Shown: in pieces, positions 16,464 through 24,612 of the stretch
How positions within the stretch are numbered: position 1 is the first letter of the stretch
Layout of the letters: the number at the start of each line of letters is the position of its first letter
From: Candidatus Tectomicrobia bacterium
Lineage (GTDB): Bacteria; UBA8248
NCBI GenBank assembly: GCA_016192135.1
Contig: JACPUR010000025.1
Span: 1-64,000 of the forward strand
Reading direction: 5' to 3'
Length of the DNA: 64,000 bases
Program-made: the position numbers and the translations under genes
The notes under the pieces: generated by a model
Seen by the model: only the letters and a program-made list of their open reading frames with translations
Database searches by the model: none
Told to the model about the DNA's origin: nothing

Positions 16464-17435
16464 ATGCGAGCCGTCCGCGTGCACCAGTTCAACCTCGACG
16501 TTCCGATGCGCCTCGAGGAGGTCCCCGATCCCCAGCCGGCCGCCGGGCAGGTGCTGATCCGGACCGGCGCCGCCGCCATCAACCCCGTGGACGTGGCCAT
16601 CCGCCAGGGCGTCCACCCCTACGCCAAGCTGGTGAAGCCCCCCTACGTCCCGGGGGCCGAGGCGGCGGGCGACATCGTCGCCCTGGGGCCGGGCGTGCAG
16701 GGCTTGAAGGTGGGCCAGCGGGTCTTCGGGCGCGCGGTGGGCGGGGGCTACGCCGAGCGCGTGCTGCTCGACGCGCGGGGCACGGCCGAGCTCCCCGAGC
16801 GCTACAGCTACGCCGAGGGCGCGTCGATCACCGTGGCCTACGGCACCGCCTGGAACGCCCTGGTGATCAAGGCCGAGGCGGGGCCGGGCGAGACGGTGCT
16901 CATCCAGGGCGGGGCCGGGGGCGTCGGCATGGCCGCCGTCCAGCTCGCCAAGCGCCTGGGCTGCCGGGTGCTGGCGACCGTCAGCTCCAAGGAGAAGGCG
17001 GACTTCTGCCGCCTCATGGGCGCCGACGAGACCATCAACTACAAGACCGAGGACTTCGCCGCCCGCTGCCAGGAGCTGACCGGGGGCCGCGGCGTGGACG
17101 TCATCGTCGAGCTGGCCGCCTGCGACAACTTCGACAAGGACCTCGACGCCATCCGGGTGGAGGGGCGCATCGTCGTCGTGGGCACCGGCACGGGCAAGGG
17201 CCCCAAGGCGGAGTTCCGGGTGCCGGCCGCGATGACGAGGGACGCGCGCGTCATCGGCATGGCCGCCATCAACCTGGCGCCCAAGCTGCCGGAGGTGTTC
17301 CGCCGCTTCGGCGCCCTCCTCAAGGAGGGCCTCAAGGTCCACGTGGACCGGCAGGTGCGCCTGGACGAGGCCAACGAGGCCCACGACCTCGTGCTGAGCG
17401 GCAAGTTCCTGGGCAAGGTGGTCATCACCGCCTGA
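16464..17435 (+). CDS. Zinc-independent NADPH:quinone oxidoreductase (MDR), second paralogue
   Basis: The product is 323 residues from ATG 16464, 11 bases after AAGGAG; a GTG at 16455 would be too close to that site. It has TGAAAINPVDVAIRQG in the GroES-like domain and the Rossmann QGGAGGVGMAAVQLAKRLG with TVSSKEKADFC. It closely resembles the enzyme encoded directly downstream (35-nt gap) and the one at 2436. The two are probably one transcript. The electron acceptor is unknown. Confidence 0.9.
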   Translation: MRAVRVHQFNLDVPMRLEEVPDPQPAAGQVLIRTGAAAINPVDVAIRQGVHPYAKLVKPPYVPGAEAAGDIVALGPGVQGLKVGQRVFGRAVGGGYAERVLLDARGTAELPERYSYAEGASITVAYGTAWNALVIKAEAGPGETVLIQGGAGGVGMAAVQLAKRLGCRVLATVSSKEKADFCRLMGADETINYKTEDFAARCQELTGGRGVDVIVELAACDNFDKDLDAIRVEGRIVVVGTGTGKGPKAEFRVPAAMTRDARVIGMAAINLAPKLPEVFRRFGALLKEGLKVHVDRQVRLDEANEAHDLVLSGKFLGKVVITA

Positions 17436-17470
17436 GGGGAGGCAGGGAAAACCGCAGACAGGAGGAACAG

Positions 17471-18445
17471 ATGAAAGCCGTGCTGGTCAAGAAGTTCGGC
17501 CTCGACACGCCCCTGGCGGTCGAGGAGGTGCCCGAGCCCCGGGCGGGCGCGGGCGAGGTGCTCGTCCGGGTGCGGGCGGCGGGGGTGAACCCCCTGGAGA
17601 TATCGGTCCGCAACGCCGCCCATCCCAGCGCCAAGCTCCTGAAGCTCCCCTACATCTGCGGCACCGACATCGCGGGCGAGGTGGAGGCCGTGGGCGAGGG
17701 CGTCAAGACCTTCGCCAAGGGCGACCGCGTCTGGGGCCGCGCGGCGGGCGGGGCCTACGCCGAGAAGGCGGTGCTCGCCGCGGCGGAGACCGGAAGGCTC
17801 CCCAAGGCCATGTCCTTCGCCGAGGGGGCCTCGCTGGCCATCCCGCTCCTCACGGCCTGGAACGCCCTCGTCGTCAAGGGGGAGGCCCAGGCGGGGGACG
17901 CCGTCCTCGTGCAGGGGGGCGCGGGGGGCGTGGGCCAGATGGCCATCCAGCTCGCCCGCCGGATGGGCTGCCGCGTGTTCGCCACCGTGAGCACGGACGA
18001 GAAGGCCGACCTCTGCCGCCAGCTCGGGGCCGAGGCGGTGATCTTCTACAAGAAAGAGGACGTGGCCGCGCGCGTGATGGAGCTGACGGGAGGCCGGGGG
18101 GTGGACATCGTGGTCGAGACGGTGGCCGCCGAGAACCTGCCCGTCTCCGCCGGCATCACCTGCGTGGACGGCAAGGTCATCATCGTGGGCAACGGCACCG
18201 GCAAGGGGGGGCAGGGCACCTTCCAGCTCCGGGACGCCATGGGCCGGGACGCGCGCATCATCACCCTCGCCTCGGGCTACCTCAAGCCGCGCCTGCCCGA
18301 GATCCTCCGGCGACTCGACCCCCTGCTCGAGGCGGGCGCCCTCCGGCCCCACATCGGCAAGGAGATGCCCCTCGGCCAGGCCGAGGAGGCCCAGAAGCTC
18401 CTCCTGAGCGGAAAGTTCCTGGGGAAGATCGTGCTCAAGCCGTAG
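17471..18445 (+). CDS. Zinc-independent NADPH:quinone oxidoreductase (MDR), third paralogue
   Basis: The product is 324 residues, from ATG 17471 with AGGAGG upstream. Motifs are VRAAGVNPLEISVRN, QGGAGGVGQMAIQLARRMG, and TVSTDEKADLCRQLGAEAVI. It looks like a tandem duplicate of the preceding gene: the two share much of the motif framework and the C-terminal LSGKFLGK ending. Confidence 0.9.
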   Translation: MKAVLVKKFGLDTPLAVEEVPEPRAGAGEVLVRVRAAGVNPLEISVRNAAHPSAKLLKLPYICGTDIAGEVEAVGEGVKTFAKGDRVWGRAAGGAYAEKAVLAAAETGRLPKAMSFAEGASLAIPLLTAWNALVVKGEAQAGDAVLVQGGAGGVGQMAIQLARRMGCRVFATVSTDEKADLCRQLGAEAVIFYKKEDVAARVMELTGGRGVDIVVETVAAENLPVSAGITCVDGKVIIVGNGTGKGGQGTFQLRDAMGRDARIITLASGYLKPRLPEILRRLDPLLEAGALRPHIGKEMPLGQAEEAQKLLLSGKFLGKIVLKP

Positions 18446-18480
18446 GGCGAAGAATCCAACGCCGGATGCGAGGTTCGTCT

Positions 18481-18508
18481 GTAGGGGCGCACGGCCGTGC
18501 GCCCCTAC
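18481..18508. repeat. GTAGGGGCG palindrome, copy 8 (perfect)
   Basis: Core CACGGCCGTG; identical over 28 bp to copy 3 at 8557. Confidence 0.85.
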
Positions 18509-18543
18509 GTCTTTTGGGCACCACCCAGGACGCCACGCAAGAC

Positions 18544-18674
18544 GTCATCCTGAGCGAAGCGAAGGATATCGGTGTGGATTTTGGTCTGTATTCAAGGACA
18601 CACCGATATCCTTCGGTCGCCCTTTGTGGTTTCCCCGCCGGTTTTGCCGCCTGGGCGGGCTCCCTCAGGATGAC
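18544..18674. repeat. TGTCATTC-family element, copy 3 (CATCCTGAG variant)
   Basis: Outer arms GTCATCCTGAG and TCAGGATGAC. The inner inverted repeat is GAAGGATATCGGTGTG against CACACCGATATCCTTC. The right half shares GGTCGCC and CCGCCTGGGCGGGC with copy 2. Both inner and outer arms differ from the other copies yet remain complementary. Confidence 0.8.
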
Positions 18675-18817
18675 CTCGCTCTTCCCCCCGAAAAATGTTC
18701 TTCGGAGCACGAACCAGCGCGAAAATGGCGGAAATTGCTGTAACCGGCTTTCCCGCCGGAGGGCGTATGTTGCCCCCCGGGGCGGGCGGCCGCCCGGGGG
18801 GAGGCGGTATTTCGTCC

Positions 18818-18846
18818 GTAGGGGCGGGTCTCAGACCCGCCCCTAC
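18818..18846. repeat. GTAGGGGCG palindrome, copy 9
   Basis: A perfect inverted repeat with core GGTCTCAGACC around a single central base. Confidence 0.85.
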
Positions 18847-18958
18847 GGAATAGGGCGGGGCCACGCGTCTGCCGGGGCGGTTTTCGGAGCCGTCTCTCGG
18901 AAGTAACGGCTAATAACGCTTAATAAGGGAAAAAGGGGGTAAAAAGCCCCCGCGCTGG

Positions 18959-19543
18959 TCAGACCACCCCCAGCGCCTTGCGGAGGTTCCGCACCCGGCC
19001 GGCGTGGTCGGTGTGGGCGACGGGGGGGAGGGGCTCCTTGTTCGTGACGGGGAGGACGACGAAGTGGGGGCCCTCCTCGGCCAGCAGCCGGGGGAGCTGG
19101 GCCTCGAACTCGGCCAGGGTTCCGATGCGCTCGACCTTGCCCTTGCCGGTCGCGCCGCCCCCGTGGAAGCCCGCCGCCCGGGCCAGCTCGAAGAAGTCGG
19201 CCCGGGGCGGAAGGGGCTGGCCCCCCACCATCTCGTAGGTGTGGTTCTCGAGGAGGAGGATGAGGAGGTTGCCGGGCGCGTAGGCCGAGTAGGTGACGAG
19301 GGAGCCGAGGCTCATCAGGAGGCCCCCGTCCCCCTTGAAGACGATGGTCTTGCGCTCGGGCCGGGCCATCGCCAGGCCCATGCCGAAGTCGGCGGCGTGG
19401 CCCATGCCGAAGGCCAGGAAGTCGAAGTCGAGCTCGTGCCGGGAGACGAGGGGCCACTGGAGGGTGGTGGTCATGGTCATGACCACGATCTCGTTCGTGC
19501 GCCGCGCCTGGACGGCGCGCAGGAGGTCCATTCGCTCGATCAT
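18959..19543 (-). CDS. TPP-dependent decarboxylase, TPP-binding (beta) subunit; sulfopyruvate/phosphonopyruvate decarboxylase-like
   Basis: The product is 194 residues. ATG 19543 overlaps the stop of the upstream alpha subunit by ATGA, which fixes the start and implies translational coupling. The TPP-binding motif begins with KGDGGLLMSLGSL and ends about 26 residues later in LLLENHTYE, as in the GDG...N fold. LAFGMGHAADFGMGLA precedes it. It matches the C-terminal half of thiamine-dependent decarboxylases such as ComE/Ppd. The alpha subunit supplies the PYR domain. The substrate (a 3-substituted pyruvate) is not determined. Confidence 0.85.
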   Translation of the reverse strand: MIERMDLLRAVQARRTNEIVVMTMTTTLQWPLVSRHELDFDFLAFGMGHAADFGMGLAMARPERKTIVFKGDGGLLMSLGSLVTYSAYAPGNLLILLLENHTYEMVGGQPLPPRADFFELARAAGFHGGGATGKGKVERIGTLAEFEAQLPRLLAEEGPHFVVLPVTNKEPLPPVAHTDHAGRVRNLRKALGVV

Positions 19544-20049
19544 GGCCGGAAGGTGAACCCCGTGACGACGGCGGCCGGGAACGAGGTTTCCCCGGCCGTC
19601 TTGTCCATGGTGTCGAGAAGGGGGAGGTCCTCGTCCCGCATGAGGTGCCAGTGGGGGATGCCGTAGGCCGAGAGCACGGGCTCGGTGTAGGTGTAGGCCG
19701 AGTCGATGGGCTTCCTGTTGGCGATGGCCCCGGCGTAGCCCCGCCAGCCCACCATGAGGCGCAGCGGAATCTTGGGGCCCAGGCCGCAGCCCCGCAGCGA
19801 GTCGCCCGCCTCGAAGAGGCCCGTGCACTGGACCACGACCAGGGGCTTCCGCCCGCCCGTCCAGAGCCCCGCGGCGATGGCCATGGACTCGCCCTCCCGG
19901 CAGGGCGTGATGAGCTTGATGGACTTCGAGCGCCCCGCCGCTTCGTGGAGGAGGCGGCTCTCGCTGTCCGGGATCATGACGACGTGGGTGAAGCCCAGGG
20001 ACTCGATCTTGGCGAGCGTCTTGGCCGCGCTCGCCCCTCTCTCGCTCAC
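19540..20049 (-). CDS. TPP-dependent decarboxylase, PYR-domain (alpha) subunit
   Basis: The product is 169 residues. It contains LGFTHVVMIPDSESRLLHEAA, then ITPCREGESMAIAAGLWTGGRKPLVVVQCTGLFEAGDSLRG, the N-terminal fold carrying the conserved glutamate (CREGE) that activates TPP. GTG- or TTG-independent evidence for the start is thin, but the length fits ComD-type sulfopyruvate decarboxylase alpha subunits. It forms an operon with the overlapping beta subunit and diverges from pdxA. Confidence 0.83.
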   Translation of the reverse strand: MSERGASAAKTLAKIESLGFTHVVMIPDSESRLLHEAAGRSKSIKLITPCREGESMAIAAGLWTGGRKPLVVVQCTGLFEAGDSLRGCGLGPKIPLRLMVGWRGYAGAIANRKPIDSAYTYTEPVLSAYGIPHWHLMRDEDLPLLDTMDKTAGETSFPAAVVTGFTFRP

Positions 20050-20175
20050 GGCGGGTCTTCCTCCGAAGATGGCTCGTCCCAGCGCGAGGGACTATGCACC
20101 GCGGCTAATCGGATGGTCAACTCCCAATTGAGTTGCGGAGTAGGATATTCTGGCCGGGGCGTCGATGGGTTTCAT

Positions 20176-20232
20176 GTAGGGGCAGCCCCTGCGGTTGCCC
20201 CCCATGAGGGCGGGCACAAGGCCCGCCCCTAC
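20176..20232. repeat. GTAGGGGCG element, copy 10 (composite)
   Basis: A 57-bp composite. A GTAGGGGCA left arm with its own GCCCC partner is followed by GGGCGGG and a terminal CCCGCCCCTAC arm. It looks like two elements merged. It ends 38 bp before the pdxA start. Confidence 0.7.
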
Positions 20233-20269
20233 AGCGGCCTCTTCGGGAGATATGCCAAGCGGAGGACCC

Positions 20270-21322
20270 ATGAGCCAGCTTCCAATTATCGCCGTCACGA
20301 TGGGGGACCCGGCCGGGGTGGGGCCCGAGGTGTGCCTGAAGGCGGTCCGCTCGCCCAAGGTGCGGCGCTGCTGCGTGCCCCTCATCGTGGGGGACCTGGA
20401 GGTCCTCCGCCTCCACGCGAGGAAGATGCGCCTGCCGGGCCGCCTCGCGGCCGTGGCCCCGGGGGGGCTGCCGGTGAAACTCGGGGCGGAGGCGCCTGCC
20501 CCCGTGCTGGACCTCGCCAACGTCCCCCCGGGGGAGCGCGCCTTCGGGGAGGTGCGCCCCGCCCTGGGCCGGGCGGCGGGGGAGTACGTCGAGCGGGCGG
20601 TCAAGCTCGTCCAGGAGGGGGCCTGCCGGGCGGTGGCCACCGCCCCCATCCAGAAGGAGGCCTTCCAGGCGGGGGGCTACAACTTCCCGGGCCACACCGA
20701 GTTCCTCGCCCACCTGACGGGGGGGCGGCCCGTCATGCTCCTCTGGCACGGGCGCTTCCGCGTCGCCCACGTCTCGACCCATCTCTCCCTGCGGGCGGCG
20801 CTCCGCCAGGTGAGGCGCGCGAACATCCGCCGCACCGGAAAGATTTTCGCCGATGCGCTTCGCGCCTACCTCGGCCGCCCGCCGCGCCTCGGGGTGGCGG
20901 GCCTCAACCCCCACGCGGGGGAGGGGGGTCTCTTCGGCCGGGAGGAGATCGAGGAGATCGCCCCCGCCGCCGGGGACCTCCGCGCGGAGGGGATCGACGC
21001 CCGGGGGCCCGAATCCCCCGACACCATCTTCGCCAAGCTGCGCGGGGGCCTCTACGACGGCGTCCTCGCCATGTACCACGACCAGGGGCACATCCCGGGC
21101 AAGCTCCTCTGCTTCCGCTTCGACGAGCGGGGCCGGGGGAGTGTGCGCGGGGTGAACGTCACCCTCGGCCTCCCCATCGTGCGCACCTCGGTCGAGCACG
21201 GCACGGGCTTCGAGATCGCGGGCAAGGGCGTGGCCGACGAGTCCAGCATGGTGGACGCGATTGTGCTGGCGGCGAGGCTGGCGAGGGGGAGGGGGAGGGG
21301 GAGGGGGAAAGAAAAAATGTAG
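20270..21322 (+). CDS. pdxA: 4-hydroxythreonine-4-phosphate dehydrogenase family (PdxA/PdxA2)
   Basis: The product is 350 residues, from ATG 20270 with GGAGGA. All PdxA signatures are present: TMGDPAGVGPEV, NFPGHTEFLAHL, NPHAGEGGLFGREE, MYHDQGHIPGK and RTSVEHGTGFEIAGKG. The three histidines in GHTE, NPHAGE and YHDQGH are the expected metal ligands. The enzyme oxidises 4-phosphohydroxy-threonine in PLP synthesis. PdxA2 homologues act instead on threonate/erythronate phosphates in catabolism, and the solitary location does not decide between them. The last codons form a purine-rich run (RGRGRGRGK), possibly slippage-prone. Confidence 0.9.
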   Translation: MSQLPIIAVTMGDPAGVGPEVCLKAVRSPKVRRCCVPLIVGDLEVLRLHARKMRLPGRLAAVAPGGLPVKLGAEAPAPVLDLANVPPGERAFGEVRPALGRAAGEYVERAVKLVQEGACRAVATAPIQKEAFQAGGYNFPGHTEFLAHLTGGRPVMLLWHGRFRVAHVSTHLSLRAALRQVRRANIRRTGKIFADALRAYLGRPPRLGVAGLNPHAGEGGLFGREEIEEIAPAAGDLRAEGIDARGPESPDTIFAKLRGGLYDGVLAMYHDQGHIPGKLLCFRFDERGRGSVRGVNVTLGLPIVRTSVEHGTGFEIAGKGVADESSMVDAIVLAARLARGRGRGRGKEKM

Positions 21323-21346
21323 GGGTGTTCAATTGAATACCCCTGC
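21319..21346. repeat. GTAGGGGTG palindrome, copy 11
   Basis: A degenerate copy with core TTCAATTGAA, overlapping the pdxA stop codon. The repeat therefore supplies the end of pdxA. Confidence 0.75.
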
Positions 21347-21422
21347 GGAACGAAACGTGGACGCCTACGAAGGTGCCGTGACACAATTGATGCTGGGTGC
21401 CTCGCCGTGGGGGGATTCGTGA

Positions 21423-21650
21423 ATGGACATCAACCTGGAAAAGCTGGAGGAGGAGGCGCTGAAACTCACGCCGGGCGAGCGCGCCGCGCTCGCGCAGAGA
21501 TTGCTCGCGAGCCTCGATGAGGATACCGGGATCGAAGAGGACTGGGCCGCCGAGGTCGAGCGCCGGATAGCGGAGGTCGAGCGCGGCGCGGTCCCGCTCA
21601 TCCCCATCGCCGAGGCACTCGCACAGGCTCGCGCGTCACTGAAGTGCTGA
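21423..21650 (+). CDS. Putative addiction-module antitoxin (TIGR02574-like), orphan
   Basis: The product is 75 residues, from ATG 21423. The pattern LEEEALKLTPGERAALAQRLLASLD, followed by an acidic middle with WAAEVERRIAEVERG, is that of small 'addiction module component' antitoxins normally paired with a RelE/ParE toxin. No toxin gene follows: 12 bp after the stop begins a degenerate GTAGGGGCG repeat, and then a convergent gene. It is thus an orphan, perhaps with its partner lost through repeat-associated deletion. Confidence 0.8.
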   Translation: MDINLEKLEEEALKLTPGERAALAQRLLASLDEDTGIEEDWAAEVERRIAEVERGAVPLIPIAEALAQARASLKC

Positions 21651-21661
21651 CGCGAAAAAAA

Positions 21662-21688
21662 TAAGGGGCGTGCGCCGTACGCCCCTAC
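21662..21688. repeat. GTAGGGGCG palindrome, copy 12 (degenerate left arm)
   Basis: The left arm is ATAAGGGGCG, the core TGCGCCGTA and the right arm CGCCCCTAC. It lies between the orphan antitoxin and the repressor gene. Confidence 0.72.
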
Positions 21689-21719
21689 AGAATCCCATCA
21701 GCGTGTCCCGGATTTTCCC

Positions 21720-22478
21720 CTACGCCATCTTCTGCCACACCCAGATGACGCGGCCGATGACGACGTCCTCGATGCGGTCGCCCGACTTGAGGTCGATGTG
21801 CTCGAACTCCCCGGCCGGGCGGTCCTCGACGAACCACAGGCGGTTGCCGCTGCGGCTCAGGCGCCGGACGGCGTTGACGCTGGCCTCGGAGGAGGGGCCC
21901 TTGCGGGAGAGGGTATTCACGGCGTAGTAGGCGTCGGGCTGGATCTCCTTGTCGTCGCGGTCGACGATGGCCCGGCTGCCGGCCCGCAGCGGCGGGTTCA
22001 TGTTCTTCACCCACTCGCCACGGAGGTCCAGCGCGACGAGGTTGGGGCGCCCGGCCGTCTGCTGGACGGGGAGGATCTCCCACTCAGAGACCTTCTCGAC
22101 CCGGATCTTGCCCGGGCTGGCCGCGGCGCGGGGGTCGACGAGGGGGATGCCGGTGTAGCCGTCGCGCTTGCGCCTGCGCTTGGTGGCCACCCCGGCCTCG
22201 TCGGGGAGGCGCACGTCGATCTGCTTCTGGGCGCGCTCGAAGGGGGAGGCCCCGGAGCCGAAGATGAGCCAGTCGCCCGAGACGCCGAAGTTGTCGGCCA
22301 GGAACTTGATGAAGGAGAGGCTGACCTCGGTGAGGCCCTTCTCGTACTGGCTGATGATGGCCTGGGAGAGCCCCGCGCGGTCGGCCAGCTCGGTCTGCTC
22401 GAGCTGGTTGAAGAGGCGGATCTCGCGGACCCTGGCTCCGATGGCTTCGCGGGCGCTTTTGTCGAGCCGCAGTTTCAT
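21720..22478 (-). CDS. XRE-family repressor with degenerate S24/LexA-like C-terminal domain
   Basis: The product is 252 residues, from ATG 22478. The N-terminal helix-turn-helix covers about residues 14-70 (LEQTELADRAGLSQAIISQYEKG). A basic linker (KRRRKRDG) and an S24-like domain with ALDLRGEWVKNMNPPLRAGSRAIVDRD follow. The catalytic serine of the G-x-SM-P motif is replaced by Asn159, so self-cleavage is unlikely. Phage-type repressors of this build bind operators upstream of their own gene; a near-perfect dyad lies at 22566. No phage genes are nearby. Confidence 0.82.
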   Translation of the reverse strand: MKLRLDKSAREAIGARVREIRLFNQLEQTELADRAGLSQAIISQYEKGLTEVSLSFIKFLADNFGVSGDWLIFGSGASPFERAQKQIDVRLPDEAGVATKRRRKRDGYTGIPLVDPRAAASPGKIRVEKVSEWEILPVQQTAGRPNLVALDLRGEWVKNMNPPLRAGSRAIVDRDDKEIQPDAYYAVNTLSRKGPSSEASVNAVRRLSRSGNRLWFVEDRPAGEFEHIDLKSGDRIEDVVIGRVIWVWQKMA

Positions 22479-22565
22479 GGCTTCAGGCCCTCAATGGAAG
22501 GAGCGACGCCTCTTCCCTATCATACCGCGCGGGCGGGAGATTTCTATGAACCAGATCACCGATTC

Positions 22566-22582
22566 AGTCTCAATTTGAAACT
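22566..22582. promoter_or_regulatory. Candidate operator dyad upstream of XRE/S24 repressor
   Basis: AGTCTCAATTTGAAACT is a 17-bp dyad in which 7 of 8 half-site positions match. It sits in the locally AT-rich 155-bp gap upstream of the repressor start and downstream of the comF stop. It could be the autoregulatory operator. Confidence 0.4.
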
Positions 22583-22633
22583 ACATGGTCGAGATAGTGA
22601 AATCAAGATCGAAAATCGCATTTCTGGGGCGAA

Positions 22634-23410
22634 TCAGTCATTTCTTATCCATTTCCCGGCCGAAACAGTGCAAACAGTCAAAACCGCGACGGCCTCCGCC
22701 CCCGCCCCTTTGAGCGCGTGGGCGCAGGCCGAGGCCGTGCTCCCGGTCGTGAGCACATCGTCCACCAGGAGCACCCGGGCGCCGTCGAGCCTCTTTTCGG
22801 ACCGAAGCCCGAAGACCCCCCGGAGGTTGCGGCGGCGCTCCCGCCCACGAAGGCCCGTCTGGGGCGAGGCATCCCTGCGGCGCTCAAGAAGCGGCTCGAA
22901 GGGGAGGCCGAGCCGCCCGGCGGTCTTCCGGGCCAGGAGCTCCGACTGGTCGAAGCCGCGCTCGCGCCAGCGGGCAGGCGAGATGGGCACGTGGGTGACG
23001 CGGGCGCCTTCTTCCAGCCAGCCGCCCATCTCCTCCTCGGCCAGCCGCCCCAGCAACTGGCCCAGCTCGGAGGCGATACCGGCCCTCCCCCCGAACTTGT
23101 AGAGATGGATCAGCTCCCGGAGCTGGCCTTCCATGGGCCCCGCCGCCCGCGCCAGGTCGAAGGCGGGAGGGGCTTCGCGGCAGGCGGCGCACAGGTGGCC
23201 CGGGGAGTCGCGGAGGGCGATTTCGGATTCGAAGGGCTTGCCGCAGCAGGGGCACCAGGGCGGCTCGAGGCGCTCCAGCGCGTCCAGGCAGGGCTGGCAG
23301 ACGGCGCGCGGGCTCCCGAGGCGGAGGCGGTCCCCGCAGAGGGGGCATTCGCGGGGGAGGAGGAAATCGAGCGCGCCCGACAGCAGCGTCCGGAGCCGGG
23401 CGGAGGGCAC
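22634..23410 (-). CDS. comF: ComF family phosphoribosyltransferase-like protein
   Basis: The product is about 258 residues, starting at GTG 23410, 13 nt after the xdhC stop. The N-terminal double zinc ribbon has CPLCG, CQPC, CPCCG and CAAC. The C-terminal PRTase loop is RVLLVDDVLTTGSTASAC, with HVPISPARWRERGFDQSELLA in between. ComF is a cytoplasmic factor for DNA uptake, and many homologues are general 'amidophosphoribosyltransferase-like' proteins. The last ten or so codons (VSAGKWIRND) are AT-rich, unlike the rest. It is the last gene of the nine-gene minus-strand operon, possibly as a passenger. Confidence 0.88.
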   Translation of the reverse strand: MPSARLRTLLSGALDFLLPRECPLCGDRLRLGSPRAVCQPCLDALERLEPPWCPCCGKPFESEIALRDSPGHLCAACREAPPAFDLARAAGPMEGQLRELIHLYKFGGRAGIASELGQLLGRLAEEEMGGWLEEGARVTHVPISPARWRERGFDQSELLARKTAGRLGLPFEPLLERRRDASPQTGLRGRERRRNLRGVFGLRSEKRLDGARVLLVDDVLTTGSTASACAHALKGAGAEAVAVLTVCTVSAGKWIRND

Positions 23411-23423
23411 GGAAGCGGCCGGG

Positions 23424-24575
23424 TCAGGCCTTCTTCCGGAGCTGGATGCGCTTGCCGGGGACACCGCTCTGCCCAGCCTCCTCGCCAAGGCGGCGGAAGC
23501 GGATGAATTCGGCCACGATGGCGACGGCGATCTCGCCCGGCGTGTCGGCCCCGATCTCGAGGCCGATGGGCGCGTGGACCCGCCGGAGGAGCTCGTCCTG
23601 GTCGAAACCCTTGTCACGGAGGTGGCGGTAGGTGAGCAGCACCTTGCTCTTCGAGCCGATCATGCCGATGTAGCGGGCGGGCGTCTTGAGCGCCCACTCG
23701 AGGACCACCTCGTCGTTCGCGTGCCCGCGCGTGATGATGGCCATGTAGTCCGACTCGTCCACCGGGATCTTGCCGAAGACGGCCGGGAACTCGCCGACGT
23801 AGAAGGCCTCCGCCATCGGGAAGCGCTCCTGGTTGGCGAAGGTGGGCCGGTCCTCGACCACGGCGACGCGGAAGCCCGCCAGGTGCACCGCCTGGGCCAC
23901 GCAGAAAGAGACGTGCCCGCCGCCGAAGAGATAGACCAGCGGCTGGCCGGTGATGGGCTCCAGGAAGATTTCGGTGCCCTCGCCGGGCTGGCGGCGCCGC
24001 TTGCCGGTGCGCTCCTCCTCGCTCGCGAAGGTGAGCACGGAGGGCTGCCCGTTGCGGATGACCTGGGAGCTCTCTCGCCAGAGCTCGGCCGAGTACTCGG
24101 GGATCTCGCCCCGCGCGCTCCCGTCCCGGCGGATGAGCTGCTTCCGCCGCCCGGCGGGCAGGTCGCCCAGGCGCCCCGGCTGGACCACGGTGGCGAGGGC
24201 GGCGCTGCCGCCCCGGCTCCGGATGTCGGCGATCTCGGCGAGCAGGGCGCTGTCGTACGCATCGAAGGGCTCGACGAGAATGTCCACGACGCCGCCGCAG
24301 ATGTGGCCGCTGTCCCCCGCCTGCTGGGCGGTGAGGTCGAACGTCAGCTTCTCGGGTCGGCCGCTCTCCATGATGTTCATGGCCGCCTGCCACACCTCGG
24401 CCTCGAGGCAGCCCCCGCCCACCGTCCCCACGGTGCTCCCGTCCTGGCGGACCAGCATCTTCGCATCCCCGCTCATGGGGGCCGACCCCTTGCGCGCCAC
24501 CACGGTGGCCACGGCGCCGCGCTGCCCGGCCTTCTTGAGCTGGTACATCTCGCGGAAGACGTCCTGCTGGCTCAT
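23424..24575 (-). CDS. XdhC/CoxI family molybdenum-hydroxylase maturation protein
   Basis: The product is 383 residues, from ATG 24575. The N-terminal XdhC/CoxI domain has VARKGSAPMSGDAKMLV and GTVGGGCLEAEVW. The C-terminal Rossmann-type domain has LVYLFGGGHVSFCVAQAVHLAGFRVAVVEDRP and RYIGMIGSKSKVLLTYRHL. XdhC binds molybdenum cofactor, promotes its sulfuration and delivers it to xanthine dehydrogenase-type enzymes. It sits downstream of yqeC and the AAA+/VWA pair, as in cox-type clusters. No hydroxylase structural gene is in the window. Confidence 0.92.
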   Translation of the reverse strand: MSQQDVFREMYQLKKAGQRGAVATVVARKGSAPMSGDAKMLVRQDGSTVGTVGGGCLEAEVWQAAMNIMESGRPEKLTFDLTAQQAGDSGHICGGVVDILVEPFDAYDSALLAEIADIRSRGGSAALATVVQPGRLGDLPAGRRKQLIRRDGSARGEIPEYSAELWRESSQVIRNGQPSVLTFASEEERTGKRRRQPGEGTEIFLEPITGQPLVYLFGGGHVSFCVAQAVHLAGFRVAVVEDRPTFANQERFPMAEAFYVGEFPAVFGKIPVDESDYMAIITRGHANDEVVLEWALKTPARYIGMIGSKSKVLLTYRHLRDKGFDQDELLRRVHAPIGLEIGADTPGEIAVAIVAEFIRFRRLGEEAGQSGVPGKRIQLRKKA

Positions 24576-24612
24576 GGTTCCTCGGCAAAATAAATGCAGC
24601 CGCCCCCTCGGG

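Larger units (their letters stand above)
18446..18958. other. Repeat-rich intergenic region
   Basis: This 513-bp stretch lies between convergent quinone reductase and TPP-decarboxylase genes. It holds two GTAGGGGCG palindromes (18481 and 18818) and one TGTCATTC-type element (18544-18674). Short open frames across it are built from repeat sequence and are not credible genes. Confidence 0.7.

Noticed and set aside
18466-18906. 146-codon ORF and opposite-strand ORFs in the repeat region
   Set aside because: They are built mostly from palindromic and TGTCATTC repeat sequence.
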